Numbered from the stretch's first letter, positions 37,696-45,536 are shown. The stretch is DNA of 64,000 bases from Mesorhizobium onobrychidis (GCF_024707545.1 NZ_CP062229.1:3887501-3951500); one strand, 5' to 3'. Program-made: numbers and translations. Notes: generated by a model not told the origin, from the letters alone.

Positions 37696-37836
37696 CTAGA
37701 TCGCCTTGCGGGCGACGGTCTTGATCTCGTCGCGGACGATGCCGAGATCATGCAGCTGGCGGTTCGAAAGGCGACCCAGCTCGGTAACCGTCGAGCGATA
37801 GACGCGCCAGTTACGATAGTTGCGGATCAGGTTCAT
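37696..37836 (-). CDS. DUF1127 micro-protein (second copy)
   Basis: The 46-residue basic protein MNLIRNYRNWRVYRSTVTEL..., with the conserved LHDLGIVRDEI core, is a typical DUF1127 (YjiS-like) domain. In Rhodobacter a DUF1127 protein (CcaF1) is an RNA-binding protein co-transcribed with the CcsR sRNAs. The same gene order here suggests a similar link. It starts at 37834-37836, 50 bases after the first copy, and its stop is 15 bases before the first sRNA hairpin. The two copies differ at about 17 of 46 positions. Confidence 0.92.
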   Translation of the reverse strand: MNLIRNYRNWRVYRSTVTELGRLSNRQLHDLGIVRDEIKTVARKAI

Positions 37837-37859
37837 TGTCGTTCTCTTTTCAAAACTGG

Positions 37860-37881
37860 TTCGGACCATTTGCGGTCCGAA
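37860..37881 (-). ncRNA. Hairpin between the two DUF1127 genes
   Basis: A perfect 8-bp stem TTCGGACC/GGTCCGAA with a 6-base loop lies just after the stop of the first DUF1127 gene. No T tract follows on the minus strand, so an RNA-processing or stabilising role is as likely as termination. Confidence 0.5.
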
Positions 37882-37886
37882 GAGGA

Positions 37887-38027
37887 TTAGACCGCCTTGC
37901 GGGCGACGTAGTGGATGTCGCTGCGGCTGATGCCGAGGTCGGTCAGTTCGCGGGTGCTCAGGCGGCTCAGCTCGGAAACGGTGTCCCGGTAGCGGCGCCA
38001 GTTGCGGTAGTTGCGGATCAGGTTCAT
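37887..38027 (-). CDS. DUF1127 micro-protein (first copy)
   Basis: The 46-residue protein MNLIRNYRNWRRYRDTVSEL... has the conserved LTDLGISRSDI helix and ends YVARKAV. It is strongly basic, with Arg-rich N-terminal and Lys/Arg C-terminal segments, as expected for a small RNA-binding protein. It is the promoter-proximal gene of the minus-strand unit DUF1127-DUF1127-six hairpins. The upstream region (38030-38200) is A+T-rich and contains CTTTTAAAT and CCCCACCTAT, which only loosely resemble an RpoH-type promoter. Confidence 0.92.
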   Translation of the reverse strand: MNLIRNYRNWRRYRDTVSELSRLSTRELTDLGISRSDIHYVARKAV

Positions 38028-38264
38028 GGTATTTCTCGTTTCGTCTTTCTTCCGGATCATTCCGTCTTTGTGTACGCCCTGAAGATAGGTGGGGTAATAT
38101 CGATTTAAAAGCGCTATTGGTGCATGGCAGCAATGCAAATTGTGCAATGCACCATCGCTGCCAAATCACGTCTTCGACCTAGATAGGCCAGAATCGGAAA
38201 ATGCCGTAGCGTCAACGGTTTGGCCGGATCGGCTGAAAAAAGGACCAAGTTGGGGGAGAAAGGC

Positions 38265-39380
38265 ATGGCGAGCTATTCGTCAAGCGTCAGGACCGATATC
38301 GCACGATGGCTGCAGGCTGGCCTGATCGACGCCTCGACGGCCGACGCGCTGACGCGCGACGTCGAGGCCAAAGAGCGCAAATCACTAAGCTTCGGCTCGA
38401 TCCTGGCGATGATGGCGGCGCTGCTTTTTGGTGCGGCCGTCCTTATCTTCGTCGCCGCCAATTGGGAAGCCATCCCGCGGCTTGCGCGGGTGGCAGCGCT
38501 CTTCGCCATCATCCTCGCCGGCTATGTCGGCGGCGCGGTGCTGAAGACACGCGACCATGCTGCTATCGGCGAGGCACTCTGGATCATCGCCGCGGCGGCA
38601 TTCGGCGGATCGATCGCGCTGATCGGCCAGATGTATCATTTATCCGGCGACGAAAAATCGGCCTTGATCACCTGGGGCGCTGGCACGGCCTTGGCGGCGG
38701 TTGCGCTGCGCTCGAACCCGCTGACCGTCGCTTCTATCGGCATTGCCGACACATGGCTGTTCCTGAGGGGGGTCGACTATTTCGGGCGGGCGGAATTTCC
38801 GCATCTCTTCGTTGTCATGGCGATGGTGTTGTTCGCCATTTCGTTCTGGACCCGCAGCCAGGCGGCGCGGCACCTGATCATCCTGTCGATCATCTTCTAT
38901 CTCGTGCTGCTGTTTGCGGAATACGAAACGCTGCAGGTCGCTGTCCCGCTCATTGTCGTGTCGACCCTGCTTTTCGCGGCTGCGATCTTCGCTGCTGGGC
39001 CCGTCGACCGGATATTGCAGCTTGGCGGCCGTCTGCCCTTACATGCGCTGATCGGATTTCTCACCGGTCTGGCGATGATCCAGTTCGAACTAGCCGGTGA
39101 GAGCAACAACAGCGGCTTCGGCATTGCCTCGGCCGTTGCGCTTGCCGGCATTGTCGCGGCGATTGTGCTGGGAGGCCGCGAGAGCAGGGGCTTGCGCTGG
39201 GTTGCCTATGCCGGCTTCGCCTTCGAACTCGCCATCATCTATGTGGTGATGTTGCAGTCGATGCTCGACACGGCAGGCTTCTTCCTTGCGGCAGCAGTGC
39301 TTCTCGGCCTGCTTGCCCTTGTCATCCTCCGCGTGGAAAAGCGCATGAGGGTCCCGAGCGTGGAAGGAGCGGCGGCATGA
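38265..39380 (+). CDS. DUF2157 multi-pass membrane protein
   Basis: The ATG at 38265, preceded by GGGGGAGAAAGGC, gives 371 residues. A short N-terminal cytoplasmic helix domain (RTDIARWLQAGLIDASTADALTRDV) is followed by about ten membrane helices starting at residue 47. The family signature GQMYHLSGDEKSALITWGAG is present. Its function is unknown. The gene overlaps the next one by four bases (ATGA), and DUF2157 is regularly found beside GDYXXLXY proteins. Confidence 0.88.
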   Translation: MASYSSSVRTDIARWLQAGLIDASTADALTRDVEAKERKSLSFGSILAMMAALLFGAAVLIFVAANWEAIPRLARVAALFAIILAGYVGGAVLKTRDHAAIGEALWIIAAAAFGGSIALIGQMYHLSGDEKSALITWGAGTALAAVALRSNPLTVASIGIADTWLFLRGVDYFGRAEFPHLFVVMAMVLFAISFWTRSQAARHLIILSIIFYLVLLFAEYETLQVAVPLIVVSTLLFAAAIFAAGPVDRILQLGGRLPLHALIGFLTGLAMIQFELAGESNNSGFGIASAVALAGIVAAIVLGGRESRGLRWVAYAGFAFELAIIYVVMLQSMLDTAGFFLAAAVLLGLLALVILRVEKRMRVPSVEGAAA

Positions 39381-39958
39381 TGACCGGTAAAAGACTGATC
39401 ATTTCCGCGGTGGCGCTGGCGCTCGTCCAGATCGGCTTCCTGAGCTGGATCATCGCCGGCCGGGCGGCGATCTTGCGCGACGGCAGGCAAGTGCTGCTGA
39501 GGGTCGAACCGATCGATCCGCGCGATCTCCTGCGCGGCGACTTTATTCGCCTTGGCTATGAGATTTCGCGCATACCGGTGAAGCTGATCGCCAACATTCC
39601 GGCCGGTAAGCTCACGAGCGACGACACGCCGATCGTCGTCAGGCTGAAGCAGGGCGCCGACGGCTATTGGGAGGCGACCGCGGCCTGGTTCGGGCAAGCG
39701 CCTGCGCCGGCATCATCCGACGAAGCCGATATCGTCGGGCATGTAGCTGAGGGGTGGGATCTCAGCGCAGCCACGACGATCGCGCCGAATTACGGCATTG
39801 AACGCTTCTATCTGCCGGAAGGCGAGGGGATGGCGATCCAGAACGACATGCGGGTGCGGCCGTTCGGCGTCCGCGTCGCAATCGCAGCCGATGGCGCCGC
39901 GCAGATCAAGGCGCTGATGGACGGCGACAAGACGCTGTTCGAGGAACCGCTTTATTAG
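39377..39958 (+). CDS. GDYXXLXY-domain membrane-anchored protein
   Basis: The 193-residue protein has one N-terminal membrane helix (LIISAVALALVQIGFLSWII) and the diagnostic motif RDLLRGDFIRLGY (GDFxxLxY variant of GDYxxLxY). A second conserved patch, IERFYLPEGEG, sits near residue 150. Its function is unknown. It is translationally coupled to DUF2157, and the pair is conserved across bacteria. Confidence 0.9.
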   Translation: MMTGKRLIISAVALALVQIGFLSWIIAGRAAILRDGRQVLLRVEPIDPRDLLRGDFIRLGYEISRIPVKLIANIPAGKLTSDDTPIVVRLKQGADGYWEATAAWFGQAPAPASSDEADIVGHVAEGWDLSAATTIAPNYGIERFYLPEGEGMAIQNDMRVRPFGVRVAIAADGAAQIKALMDGDKTLFEEPLY

Positions 39959-40011
39959 AATTGGCCCGGATTAGAATTGGGAAAGCGCGGCCGGCTCGGA
40001 CAGCATCAAAC

Positions 40012-41460
40012 ATGACCATTATCCTGACGACACGAGAAGACATAAATCTCAGCTCGGTTTTCCGCGTCGCCTGGAAAAAAGACACGGTGCAAATCAGCGG
40101 CAAGGCCCTGCAGCGCATCGCAGAGTGTCGCACATCGTTCCTGCGTCTCATCGAGACCGACCCTGTACCGGTCATCTATGGCGTGACCACCGCCATGGGA
40201 GAACTGGCGAGCAGGCGGCTCGAACTTGGCGAGCGGGATCGCCATGCGCGCATCAAGGCTTTCGCAGCCGCCACATCGTTCGGCGAGCCTTTGCCAGATC
40301 GCGTGGTGAGGGCGATCGTGCTCGCCCGCCTGGCGAATTTCCTCGAAGGAAATGCTGCGACCACACCACGCGTGGCGCTCGCCGTCGCTGCGATGCTGGA
40401 TGGCGGACCCATGCCCCTGGTGCCATCCTCCGGCCAGGGCGGTGCCGGTGAAATCCTCGCCCTCTATCCGCTCTTTGCAGAACTTTCGACGCGCTTCGAC
40501 CTGGAAGTCAAGGAACGGGGATCTTTGATCAATGGCTCGCCCTGCGCTGCCGCACTTGTGGCCGACGCGGCCTTGGCGGCTCGCCGCCGCATTCGCCTTG
40601 CCGAAAAAGTTTTTGCGCTTTCGATCGAAGCGTTTCGCGCGCCGCTCGAACATTACGACCCGGCGCTCGACGCGCTTTGGGGCGATGAACACGAAGCAGC
40701 GGCCCTGCGCGGATTGAGGGAGTTTCTTGCCGGCGCCGGCACCGGGCGCCGCAATTATCAGGCGCCGGTCAGCTATCGCATCGTTCCTCGCATCCTGGGG
40801 CACGCGCATCGCGCGCTGGCATCGGCGGAACGCGCGGCCACCGTGTCGCTCGCCTCGGTATCGGACAACCCGGTCTACATCCCGCCTGACGACGGCCATC
40901 CGCTCGGGCGCTGCATCAGCACGGGCGGCTATCACAATGCCATGGCAACACCCGCCCTGGATGATCTGGCGGCGATATGGGCCGATACCTGCCTGTTGTG
41001 CGACCGCCACGCCTCGAAGCTTTTGAACGGCAAGGTCTCGCTCCTGCCCGATCTGCTTTTGACAGGGCGGGACTGGAGCGACAGCGACGGCCACGGCAAT
41101 GTCGGCTATGTGCCGATGGCGATCACGGGTTATCTGGAGCAGGCGAAACTCGCGGCCCAGCGAACCTTCATCCCGGGAACGGAATCGGCCGGCGCCGGGC
41201 AGGACGATGTCGCCACGACGATCTTCCTCGCATGGACGAAGGAGGCACGCGCTGGCCGCTGCCTCGATGCGGCGATGGCGATGCTGGCTGTGATCGCCTC
41301 GCAGGCGCTGCATGTCACCGAGCGCGTGGCTCCTCCGGCGCTTCAGTCGTTCGTCGCAGATGTCAGAAGCATCGTGCCGCCGGTCGGTGACGATCGCGTG
41401 CTGGGGCCTGAACTTGCGACTTTGACCGGATGGTTTACGCGCCAGGTCTTTGAGGAGTAG
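40012..41460 (+). CDS. HAL/PAL-fold aromatic amino acid lyase homologue lacking the MIO serine
   Basis: The 482-residue protein (ATG 40012; a TTG at 39961 would extend it) follows the histidine/phenylalanine ammonia-lyase fold: YGVTTAMGELA (Tyr56), GQGGAGEILALYPLF, GSLINGSPCAAAL (conserved Asn), SYRIVPRILG and SVSDNPVYIP. Where true lyases have GSVGASGDLAPL, whose Ala-Ser-Gly cyclises to the MIO cofactor, this one reads A145-G146-E147. The QDPYS tyrosine is replaced by Val (QAPVS), and the QEDHVS region reads GQDDVA. Ordinary ammonia-lyase activity is therefore unlikely. It starts 53 bases after the GDYXXLXY gene. Confidence 0.85.
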   Translation: MTIILTTREDINLSSVFRVAWKKDTVQISGKALQRIAECRTSFLRLIETDPVPVIYGVTTAMGELASRRLELGERDRHARIKAFAAATSFGEPLPDRVVRAIVLARLANFLEGNAATTPRVALAVAAMLDGGPMPLVPSSGQGGAGEILALYPLFAELSTRFDLEVKERGSLINGSPCAAALVADAALAARRRIRLAEKVFALSIEAFRAPLEHYDPALDALWGDEHEAAALRGLREFLAGAGTGRRNYQAPVSYRIVPRILGHAHRALASAERAATVSLASVSDNPVYIPPDDGHPLGRCISTGGYHNAMATPALDDLAAIWADTCLLCDRHASKLLNGKVSLLPDLLLTGRDWSDSDGHGNVGYVPMAITGYLEQAKLAAQRTFIPGTESAGAGQDDVATTIFLAWTKEARAGRCLDAAMAMLAVIASQALHVTERVAPPALQSFVADVRSIVPPVGDDRVLGPELATLTGWFTRQVFEE

Positions 41461-41472
41461 GCACCAAATTGA

Positions 41473-41526
41473 TGCGGATGAAGGGACTCGAACCCCACGC
41501 CTTTGGGCACTGGAACCTTAATCCAC
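41473..41526 (-). tRNA. 3'-half remnant of a tRNA-Leu gene
   Basis: On the minus strand the sequence runs from the anticodon arm (GGATTAAGGTTCCA) through a variable arm and T arm (GGGGTTCGAGTCCC) to the acceptor CATCCGC plus A and TCA. The 5' half (acceptor, D arm) is missing next to it. The acceptor strand pairs perfectly with the GCGGATG of the 5' half at 43120, 1.5 kb away. It is probably non-functional. Confidence 0.75.
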
Positions 41527-41542
41527 TGTTCGAGGGGACCAG

Positions 41543-41625
41543 TGGTGCGGGTAGAGGGACTCGAACCCCCACGTTCTCACGCCAGAACCTAAATCTGGTG
41601 CGTCTACCAATTCCGCCATACCCGC
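41543..41625 (-). tRNA. tRNA-Leu (anticodon UAG), CCA encoded
   Basis: This is a complete cloverleaf on the minus strand: acceptor GCGGGTA/TACCCGC, D arm GCGGAATTGGTAGACGC, anticodon stem CCAGA/TCTGG with loop TTTAGGT (anticodon TAG), a short class II variable arm CGTGAGAACG, T loop TTCGAGT, discriminator A and encoded CCA. It decodes CUA. The flanks are recombinational debris, including halves of another tRNA-Leu. Confidence 0.95.
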
Positions 41626-41899
41626 TGGCTTCGTGTCACCGTGACATGTCTATGTCACAAGCCATGTCACAAGTTCAAGACTTAGATTTTCGAGGTCTTT
41701 GGGCCTCGCGTTGGCGTCTACGCCGTTCGCTTGGGCAGGTCCGAGCCCCTGGACCGTGGGCCCGCGCGCGCCATGCATCGGCATCGCCTTTCGAACAGAC
41801 GGATCATATTAGGATTGTCGATCCGCCGCTGGAGCATAAAGCCGTGACGGGATATTCGGTTTCCTTGCAAAGCTGTCGGCCAAGACGAGCACCTGATGA

Positions 41900-42000
41900 T
41901 GCCATCGGCGGCCACGGCGCGGACCCTCGGTCTAAAGTAGGCGACAGCGGCGCGAACGAACTCGTCGGCGGTCAGGTCTTCCTGCCCGGGAATGTATTCA
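41900..42000 (-). pseudogene. IS481-type integrase core relic
   Basis: On the minus strand a short frame reads EYIPGQEDLTADEFVRAAVA followed by YFRPRVRAVAADG, which resembles the region leading to the second catalytic Asp in IS481/IS3-type integrases (xFVRAAVAYYxxxGVxVxRVMTDNG). The catalytic segment itself is scrambled and no inverted repeats are recognisable. The match is by memory of the family, so confidence is modest. The rest of 41626-42149 shows no gene. Confidence 0.4.
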
Positions 42001-42149
42001 CAATTCGTTCAAATTGATTCGGATTTTTTTGCTACCCGTAAGTTACGATCGAAAACAAAGTTCCGGGTTGGCAATTCAAAAACTCTCTGAGTTCGTTATC
42101 GCTAAAGTAGCAGGCTTTGAAACTGCTGCTTTGAGGTAAGGAGAGTGTC

Positions 42150-42905
42150 ATGGCAAATGTCGTTAAGAGTTTCGCCACGGCTTTGGCCGGTGGTGCACTT
42201 GTTTTATCTCTGTCTTTTCCTTCCAGCGCAGGCGGCGTTAACGTCGGCGCCGGCGCATCCATTGGCGGCCGAGGCGGCATAAACGCCGGTCTCGGCGCCT
42301 CGATCGGCGGCAGTGGCGGCATCGCGGGAGCTGGCGCCTCGATCGGCGGTAAGAGCGGGGTGAATGCCGGCGCCGGTGCATTGATTGGCAGCAGCAGGCG
42401 CATTACCGCCGGTCTCGGCGCCTCGATCGGTGGCAGTGGCGGCATCGATGCGGGAGCTGGCGCCTCCATGGGCGATAGGAGCAGGGTGAATGCCGGCGCC
42501 GGTGCATCGATTGGCGGCAGCAAGGGCAATACTGCTGGTGCCCGCGCCAATGTGGGCGGCACTGGTGGCGTTACGGCAGGCGCAGGCGCAAACATGGGCG
42601 GTACTGGTGGTATCACTGCCGGCGCAGACGCAAATGTAGGCGGCACCGGCGGAATTACAGCGGGCCTGGGCGCCAATGTCGCCGGCACGGGCGGTGTCGG
42701 CGTTGGAGGCGGAACCCTTCCTGGTACACTTGGTATTTTTGGAGCACCAGGGACGCCGGGCACTCCCGACGTGCCGAGCGTGGTCGCGCAGATGTCCAGC
42801 AGCCAACTGATGCGCATGAAGAAACGCTGTGTCGACGTGCTCAGCAGCGAAGGCACCTATGACCGTGACCTGCGGCAGCTTTGCATGCTGATCGCGCGTC
42901 GCTGA
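42150..42905 (+). CDS. Exported glycine-rich repeat protein
   Basis: The 251-residue product has a signal peptide (MANVVKSFATALAGGALVLSLSFPSSA). About 13 tandem 12-14-residue repeats of the form GAGASIGGxGGINA follow (residues 30-190), then a short GAPGTPGTPD linker. The non-repetitive C-terminus (QLMRMKKRCVDVLSSEGTYDRDLRQLCMLIARR region) has two cysteines. GAGGTAAGGAGAGTGTC precedes the ATG. Repeat regularity suggests a beta-helix or surface/secreted role, but I do not recognise a family with known function. It lies between split tRNA-Leu halves. Confidence 0.8.
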   Translation: MANVVKSFATALAGGALVLSLSFPSSAGGVNVGAGASIGGRGGINAGLGASIGGSGGIAGAGASIGGKSGVNAGAGALIGSSRRITAGLGASIGGSGGIDAGAGASMGDRSRVNAGAGASIGGSKGNTAGARANVGGTGGVTAGAGANMGGTGGITAGADANVGGTGGITAGLGANVAGTGGVGVGGGTLPGTLGIFGAPGTPGTPDVPSVVAQMSSSQLMRMKKRCVDVLSSEGTYDRDLRQLCMLIARR

Positions 42906-42972
42906 GCACTCGCAAACGAGAGTGCGCATCGGCCGTGATGGCTTTGACAATACTCTCCTGGCCTCGCGGCCT

Positions 42973-43001
42973 GCCCGCCACTCGCAAGGTGGCGGGCTTT
43001 T
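42973..43001 (+). terminator. Rho-independent terminator after the glycine-rich gene
   Basis: A perfect 9-bp stem GCCCGCCAC/GTGGCGGGC with a 7-base loop is followed by TTTT, 67 bases after the stop. Confidence 0.88.
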
Positions 43002-43072
43002 CTGCGTCAGGACCGCTGCGCTGAGCGGCTGACTCCAGCGGGTAGCTACCGCTGGTCTAGCGGAGCCAAGAC

Positions 43073-43120
43073 GGAGTGGAACCTAAAATCCAGGGCGTCT
43101 ACCAATTCCGCCACATCCGC
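43073..43120 (-). tRNA. 5'-half remnant of a tRNA-Leu gene
   Basis: On the minus strand GCGGATG (acceptor) is followed by TGGCGGAATTGGTAGACGC (D arm) and CCTGGATTTTAGGTTCCA (anticodon arm, with one extra T in the loop). Homology then stops. The acceptor is complementary to the isolated 3' half at 41474-41480, and both halves share the GGATT-AGGTTCCA anticodon segment. Confidence 0.75.
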
Positions 43121-43186
43121 GTTGCCGACAACCCGATGTAGTCATCATTCTGTCAATGTCGCGGTCAAAATAGGGGCCGTTCGCCG

Positions 43187-43236
43187 GCGCATGATCCCGA
43201 AAATCGAAAAATCGATTTTCGGAAAGGATCACGCGC
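43187..43236. repeat. Rhizobial palindromic repeat, GCGCATGATCC type
   Basis: Outer arms GCGCATGATCC (43187-43197) and GGATCACGCGC (43226-43236) pair with one mismatch. Inner arms CCGAAAATCG/CGATTTTCGG pair perfectly around AAAAAT. It is the same class as the element at 19924. Confidence 0.8.
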
Positions 43237-43249
43237 CAAAATCAAGGTG

Positions 43250-43293
43250 CTACAGCGTCCTTTGCGCGTCCAAGAGGACGCGCGGCGCTGTAG
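43250..43293. repeat. Second rhizobial inverted-repeat element (CTACAGCG type)
   Basis: Arms CTACAGCG (43250-43257) and CGCTGTAG (43286-43293) enclose a further stem GCGCGTCC/GGACGCGC around AAGA. It directly follows the preceding palindrome. The interval 43294-43566 up to tig has no gene; it contains a perfect 7-bp hairpin AAACGGC/GCCGTTT at 43516-43533 in the presumed tig leader. Confidence 0.8.
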
Positions 43294-43566
43294 ACGCGAA
43301 GATGGTTGAAAATTGGCCGCGCCTGTGACAAAAGGCGTGTCGAATGTGACGGGATGCGACGATCCGCTTCTGCAGAATGTGATAAGAAGTAGGAAAAACA
43401 AAGACTTATTCACATTTTGGAGCGTATTTCTGGAGGATTTGAGCCGCGTTGGGCGGACAGATCGCCAAGTCCCGCACCAAAAGCCATTCCCGGCAAGATC
43501 ATACCGGCAGGCTGTAAACGGCAGGAGCCGTTTGGCTGCCTCATTGGTGGAAACAAAGGTTCTATG

Positions 43567-45039
43567 ATGCAGGTCACCGAAACGCTCAACTCAGGTCTCA
43601 AGCGCGAGATCAAGATCACCGTGCCGGCCGGTGACATGGAAGCCAAGCTGATGGCGCGGCTTTCCGATGCCCGGAACAAGGTCCGCATCAACGGCTTCCG
43701 CCCCGGCAAGGTGCCGGTGCAGCACCTGCGCAAGGTCTACGGCAAGTCGTTCATGGCCGAAGTGGTCAATGAGATCCTCAACGATTCGACCCGTTCGATC
43801 ATTACCGGACGCGGCGAAAAGGCTGCCATGCAGCCCGAAGTGATCATGACCGAGGACGAGAAGGAGGCCGAGAAGATCCTGGCCGGCGGCGCCGACTTCG
43901 AGTTCCGGCTGAACTACGAGATCATTCCGCCGATCGAGATCAAGGATTTCTCCGACATCAAGGTGACGCGTCAGGTGTTCGACGTGCCTGACACCGAGAT
44001 CGACGAGCAGGTCCGGCGTGTCGCCGAATCGGCGCGCAGCTACGAGCCGAAGGCCGGCAAGGCCGCCGAAGGCGACCGCGTGACGATCGACTATGTCGGC
44101 AAGATCGACGGCGAAGCCTTCAACGGCGGCGCCGGCACGGACCAGCCGCTGGTGCTCGGTTCCAAGGAATTCATTCCCGGCTTCGAGGATCAGCTCATCG
44201 GCAGCAAGGCCGGCGACGAGACGCAGGTCACGGTCACGTTCCCGGAAAACTACCAGGCGGCGCATCTTGCCGGCAAGGAAGCGACCTTTGACGTCACCGT
44301 CAAGGAAGTGTCCAAGCCCGGTGCGTTGGAAATCAACGACGAAACGGCCAAGAATCTCGGCCTGGAATCGCTGGAGCGCCTGCGTGAAGTGGTGCGCGGC
44401 CAGATCGAGAACCAGTTCGGTTCGATGACGCGCCAGAAGATCAAGCGCCAGCTGCTCGACCAGCTCGACGCCGCCTACTCGTTCGAGGCGCCGTCGAAGC
44501 TCGTCGAGGCCGAGTTCAACAACATCTGGAACCAGGTCAACCGCGATCTGGAAGCCGCCGGCCGCACCTTCGCCGACGAGGAGACGACAGAAGAAGAGGC
44601 GCGCGCCGAATATATGCGGCTTGCCGAGCGCCGCGTGCGTCTCGGCCTGGTTCTCGCTGAAATCGGCGAGAAGGCCGGCGTCACCGTGTCGGACGAGGAA
44701 TTGCAGCGTGGCCTGTTCGAGCAGGTGCGCCGCTATCCGGCCGCCCAGCAGCAGGAAGCCTTCGAATTCTACCGCAGCAATCCCGAAGCGCTGAACACGC
44801 TGCGCGCGCCGCTGTTCGAGGAGAAGGTGGTCGACCATCTGCTCAGCCAGATTTCGGTCACCGACGTCAAGGTAAGCAAGGAAGAGCTGATGGCCGACGA
44901 CGAGGACAGCGAGACGACCAAGGTGAAGCCAGCGAAGAAAGCTGCCGCGAAGAAGGCCGACGCCAAGAAGGCCGACGACGCGGAAGAGCCCAAGAAGAAG
45001 GCCGCGCCGAAGAAGAAAGCTGCCAAGGACGCCGAATAA
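43567..45039 (+). CDS. tig: Trigger factor
   Basis: Trigger factor is the ribosome-bound chaperone and prolyl isomerase. From the second of two adjacent ATGs the product has 490 residues ([17 protein letters not shown]). The ribosome-binding signature GFRPGKVP is at about residues 45-52, the FKBP-type PPIase domain ([20 protein letters not shown]) at about 165-245, and a helical C-terminal chaperone domain follows. The tail is an extra Lys/Ala-rich segment ([15 protein letters not shown]), as in other Rhizobiales. The frame is open back to 43417 without family resemblance. A decayed copy of its 3' end lies at 54.5 kb. Confidence 0.96.
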   Translation: MQVTETLNSGLKREIKITVPAGDMEAKLMARLSDARNKVRINGFRPGKVPVQHLRKVYGKSFMAEVVNEILNDSTRSIITGRGEKAAMQPEVIMTEDEKEAEKILAGGADFEFRLNYEIIPPIEIKDFSDIKVTRQVFDVPDTEIDEQVRRVAESARSYEPKAGKAAEGDRVTIDYVGKIDGEAFNGGAGTDQPLVLGSKEFIPGFEDQLIGSKAGDETQVTVTFPENYQAAHLAGKEATFDVTVKEVSKPGALEINDETAKNLGLESLERLREVVRGQIENQFGSMTRQKIKRQLLDQLDAAYSFEAPSKLVEAEFNNIWNQVNRDLEAAGRTFADEETTEEEARAEYMRLAERRVRLGLVLAEIGEKAGVTVSDEELQRGLFEQVRRYPAAQQQEAFEFYRSNPEALNTLRAPLFEEKVVDHLLSQISVTDVKVSKEELMADDEDSETTKVKPAKKAAAKKADAKKADDAEEPKKKAAPKKKAAKDAE

Positions 45040-45060
45040 CACGGCATTCTGCTGGATGTG

Positions 45061-45087
45061 AAAGGCCGCCCTCGAGGCGGCCTTTTT
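45061..45087 (+). terminator. Rho-independent terminator after tig
   Basis: A perfect 10-bp stem AAAGGCCGCC/GGCGGCCTTT with loop CTCGA is followed by two more Ts (T5 run), 21 bases after the stop. Confidence 0.93.
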
Positions 45088-45131
45088 CGCTGCTATCAAC
45101 GCCGCAACGCCGCTGCGTCACCGCCGACGCC

Positions 45132-45461
45132 CTAGTCGCGAGGCAATTGATGATTGACGAGGATCTGCATCACCGTCACTCGCTTGGGCAGTTCAACGAG
45201 AAACTCTTCGTCACGCGGCAGGTGGTGGATCTTGTGCGGGTCGCCGCCGGTGAAGCTCGCCATAGCTTCGACGTCAGCCCAGTATGAGATCGTCACGAAC
45301 TCTGTTTCTTCTTCGCGATCTTCGCGAAACAACTGCACGCCAAGTGCCTTCTCCTGAAGCGGCGGAATGCCTTGGCGGCGTAAATATGGCTCGTAGGCGT
45401 CCGCCAGATCACGGCGTGTCCTTCCCCGCCAGATCCGGGCAATTGTAGCGTTGTCGGTCAT
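45132..45461 (-). CDS. Antibiotic-biosynthesis-monooxygenase-like (dimeric alpha/beta barrel) protein
   Basis: The 109-residue protein has the ferredoxin-like ABM layout: TIARIWRGRTRRDLADAYEPYL, GVQLFREDREEETEFVTISYWAD and DVEAMASFTGGDPHKIHHLPRDEEFL. The HHLPRDEEFL segment resembles the conserved end of small ABM monooxygenases and stress-induced dimeric barrel proteins. GGAGCACGTC precedes the ATG. The substrate is unknown. It is convergent with tig and directly upstream of a broken hydrolase gene on the same strand. Confidence 0.72.
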   Translation of the reverse strand: MTDNATIARIWRGRTRRDLADAYEPYLRRQGIPPLQEKALGVQLFREDREEETEFVTISYWADVEAMASFTGGDPHKIHHLPRDEEFLVELPKRVTVMQILVNHQLPRD

Positions 45462-45536
45462 GACGTGCTCCTCTCGATGGGTTGTGATGAGGATCGGGCG
45501 GCGATGGCGGGATCCGCTGCGGTGTCGTGCGGGCGA

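Noticed and set aside
38080..38110. RpoH-type promoter upstream of the DUF1127 genes (CTTTTAAAT...CCCCACCTAT)
   Set aside because: The expected heat-shock promoter would fit the biology, but spacing (about 11 bases between the elements) and the -35 match are poor; kept only as a note.
41469..42017. 182-codon plus-strand ORF across the tRNA-Leu region
   Set aside because: It reads through the antisense of an intact tRNA and tRNA remnants; no protein-like features.
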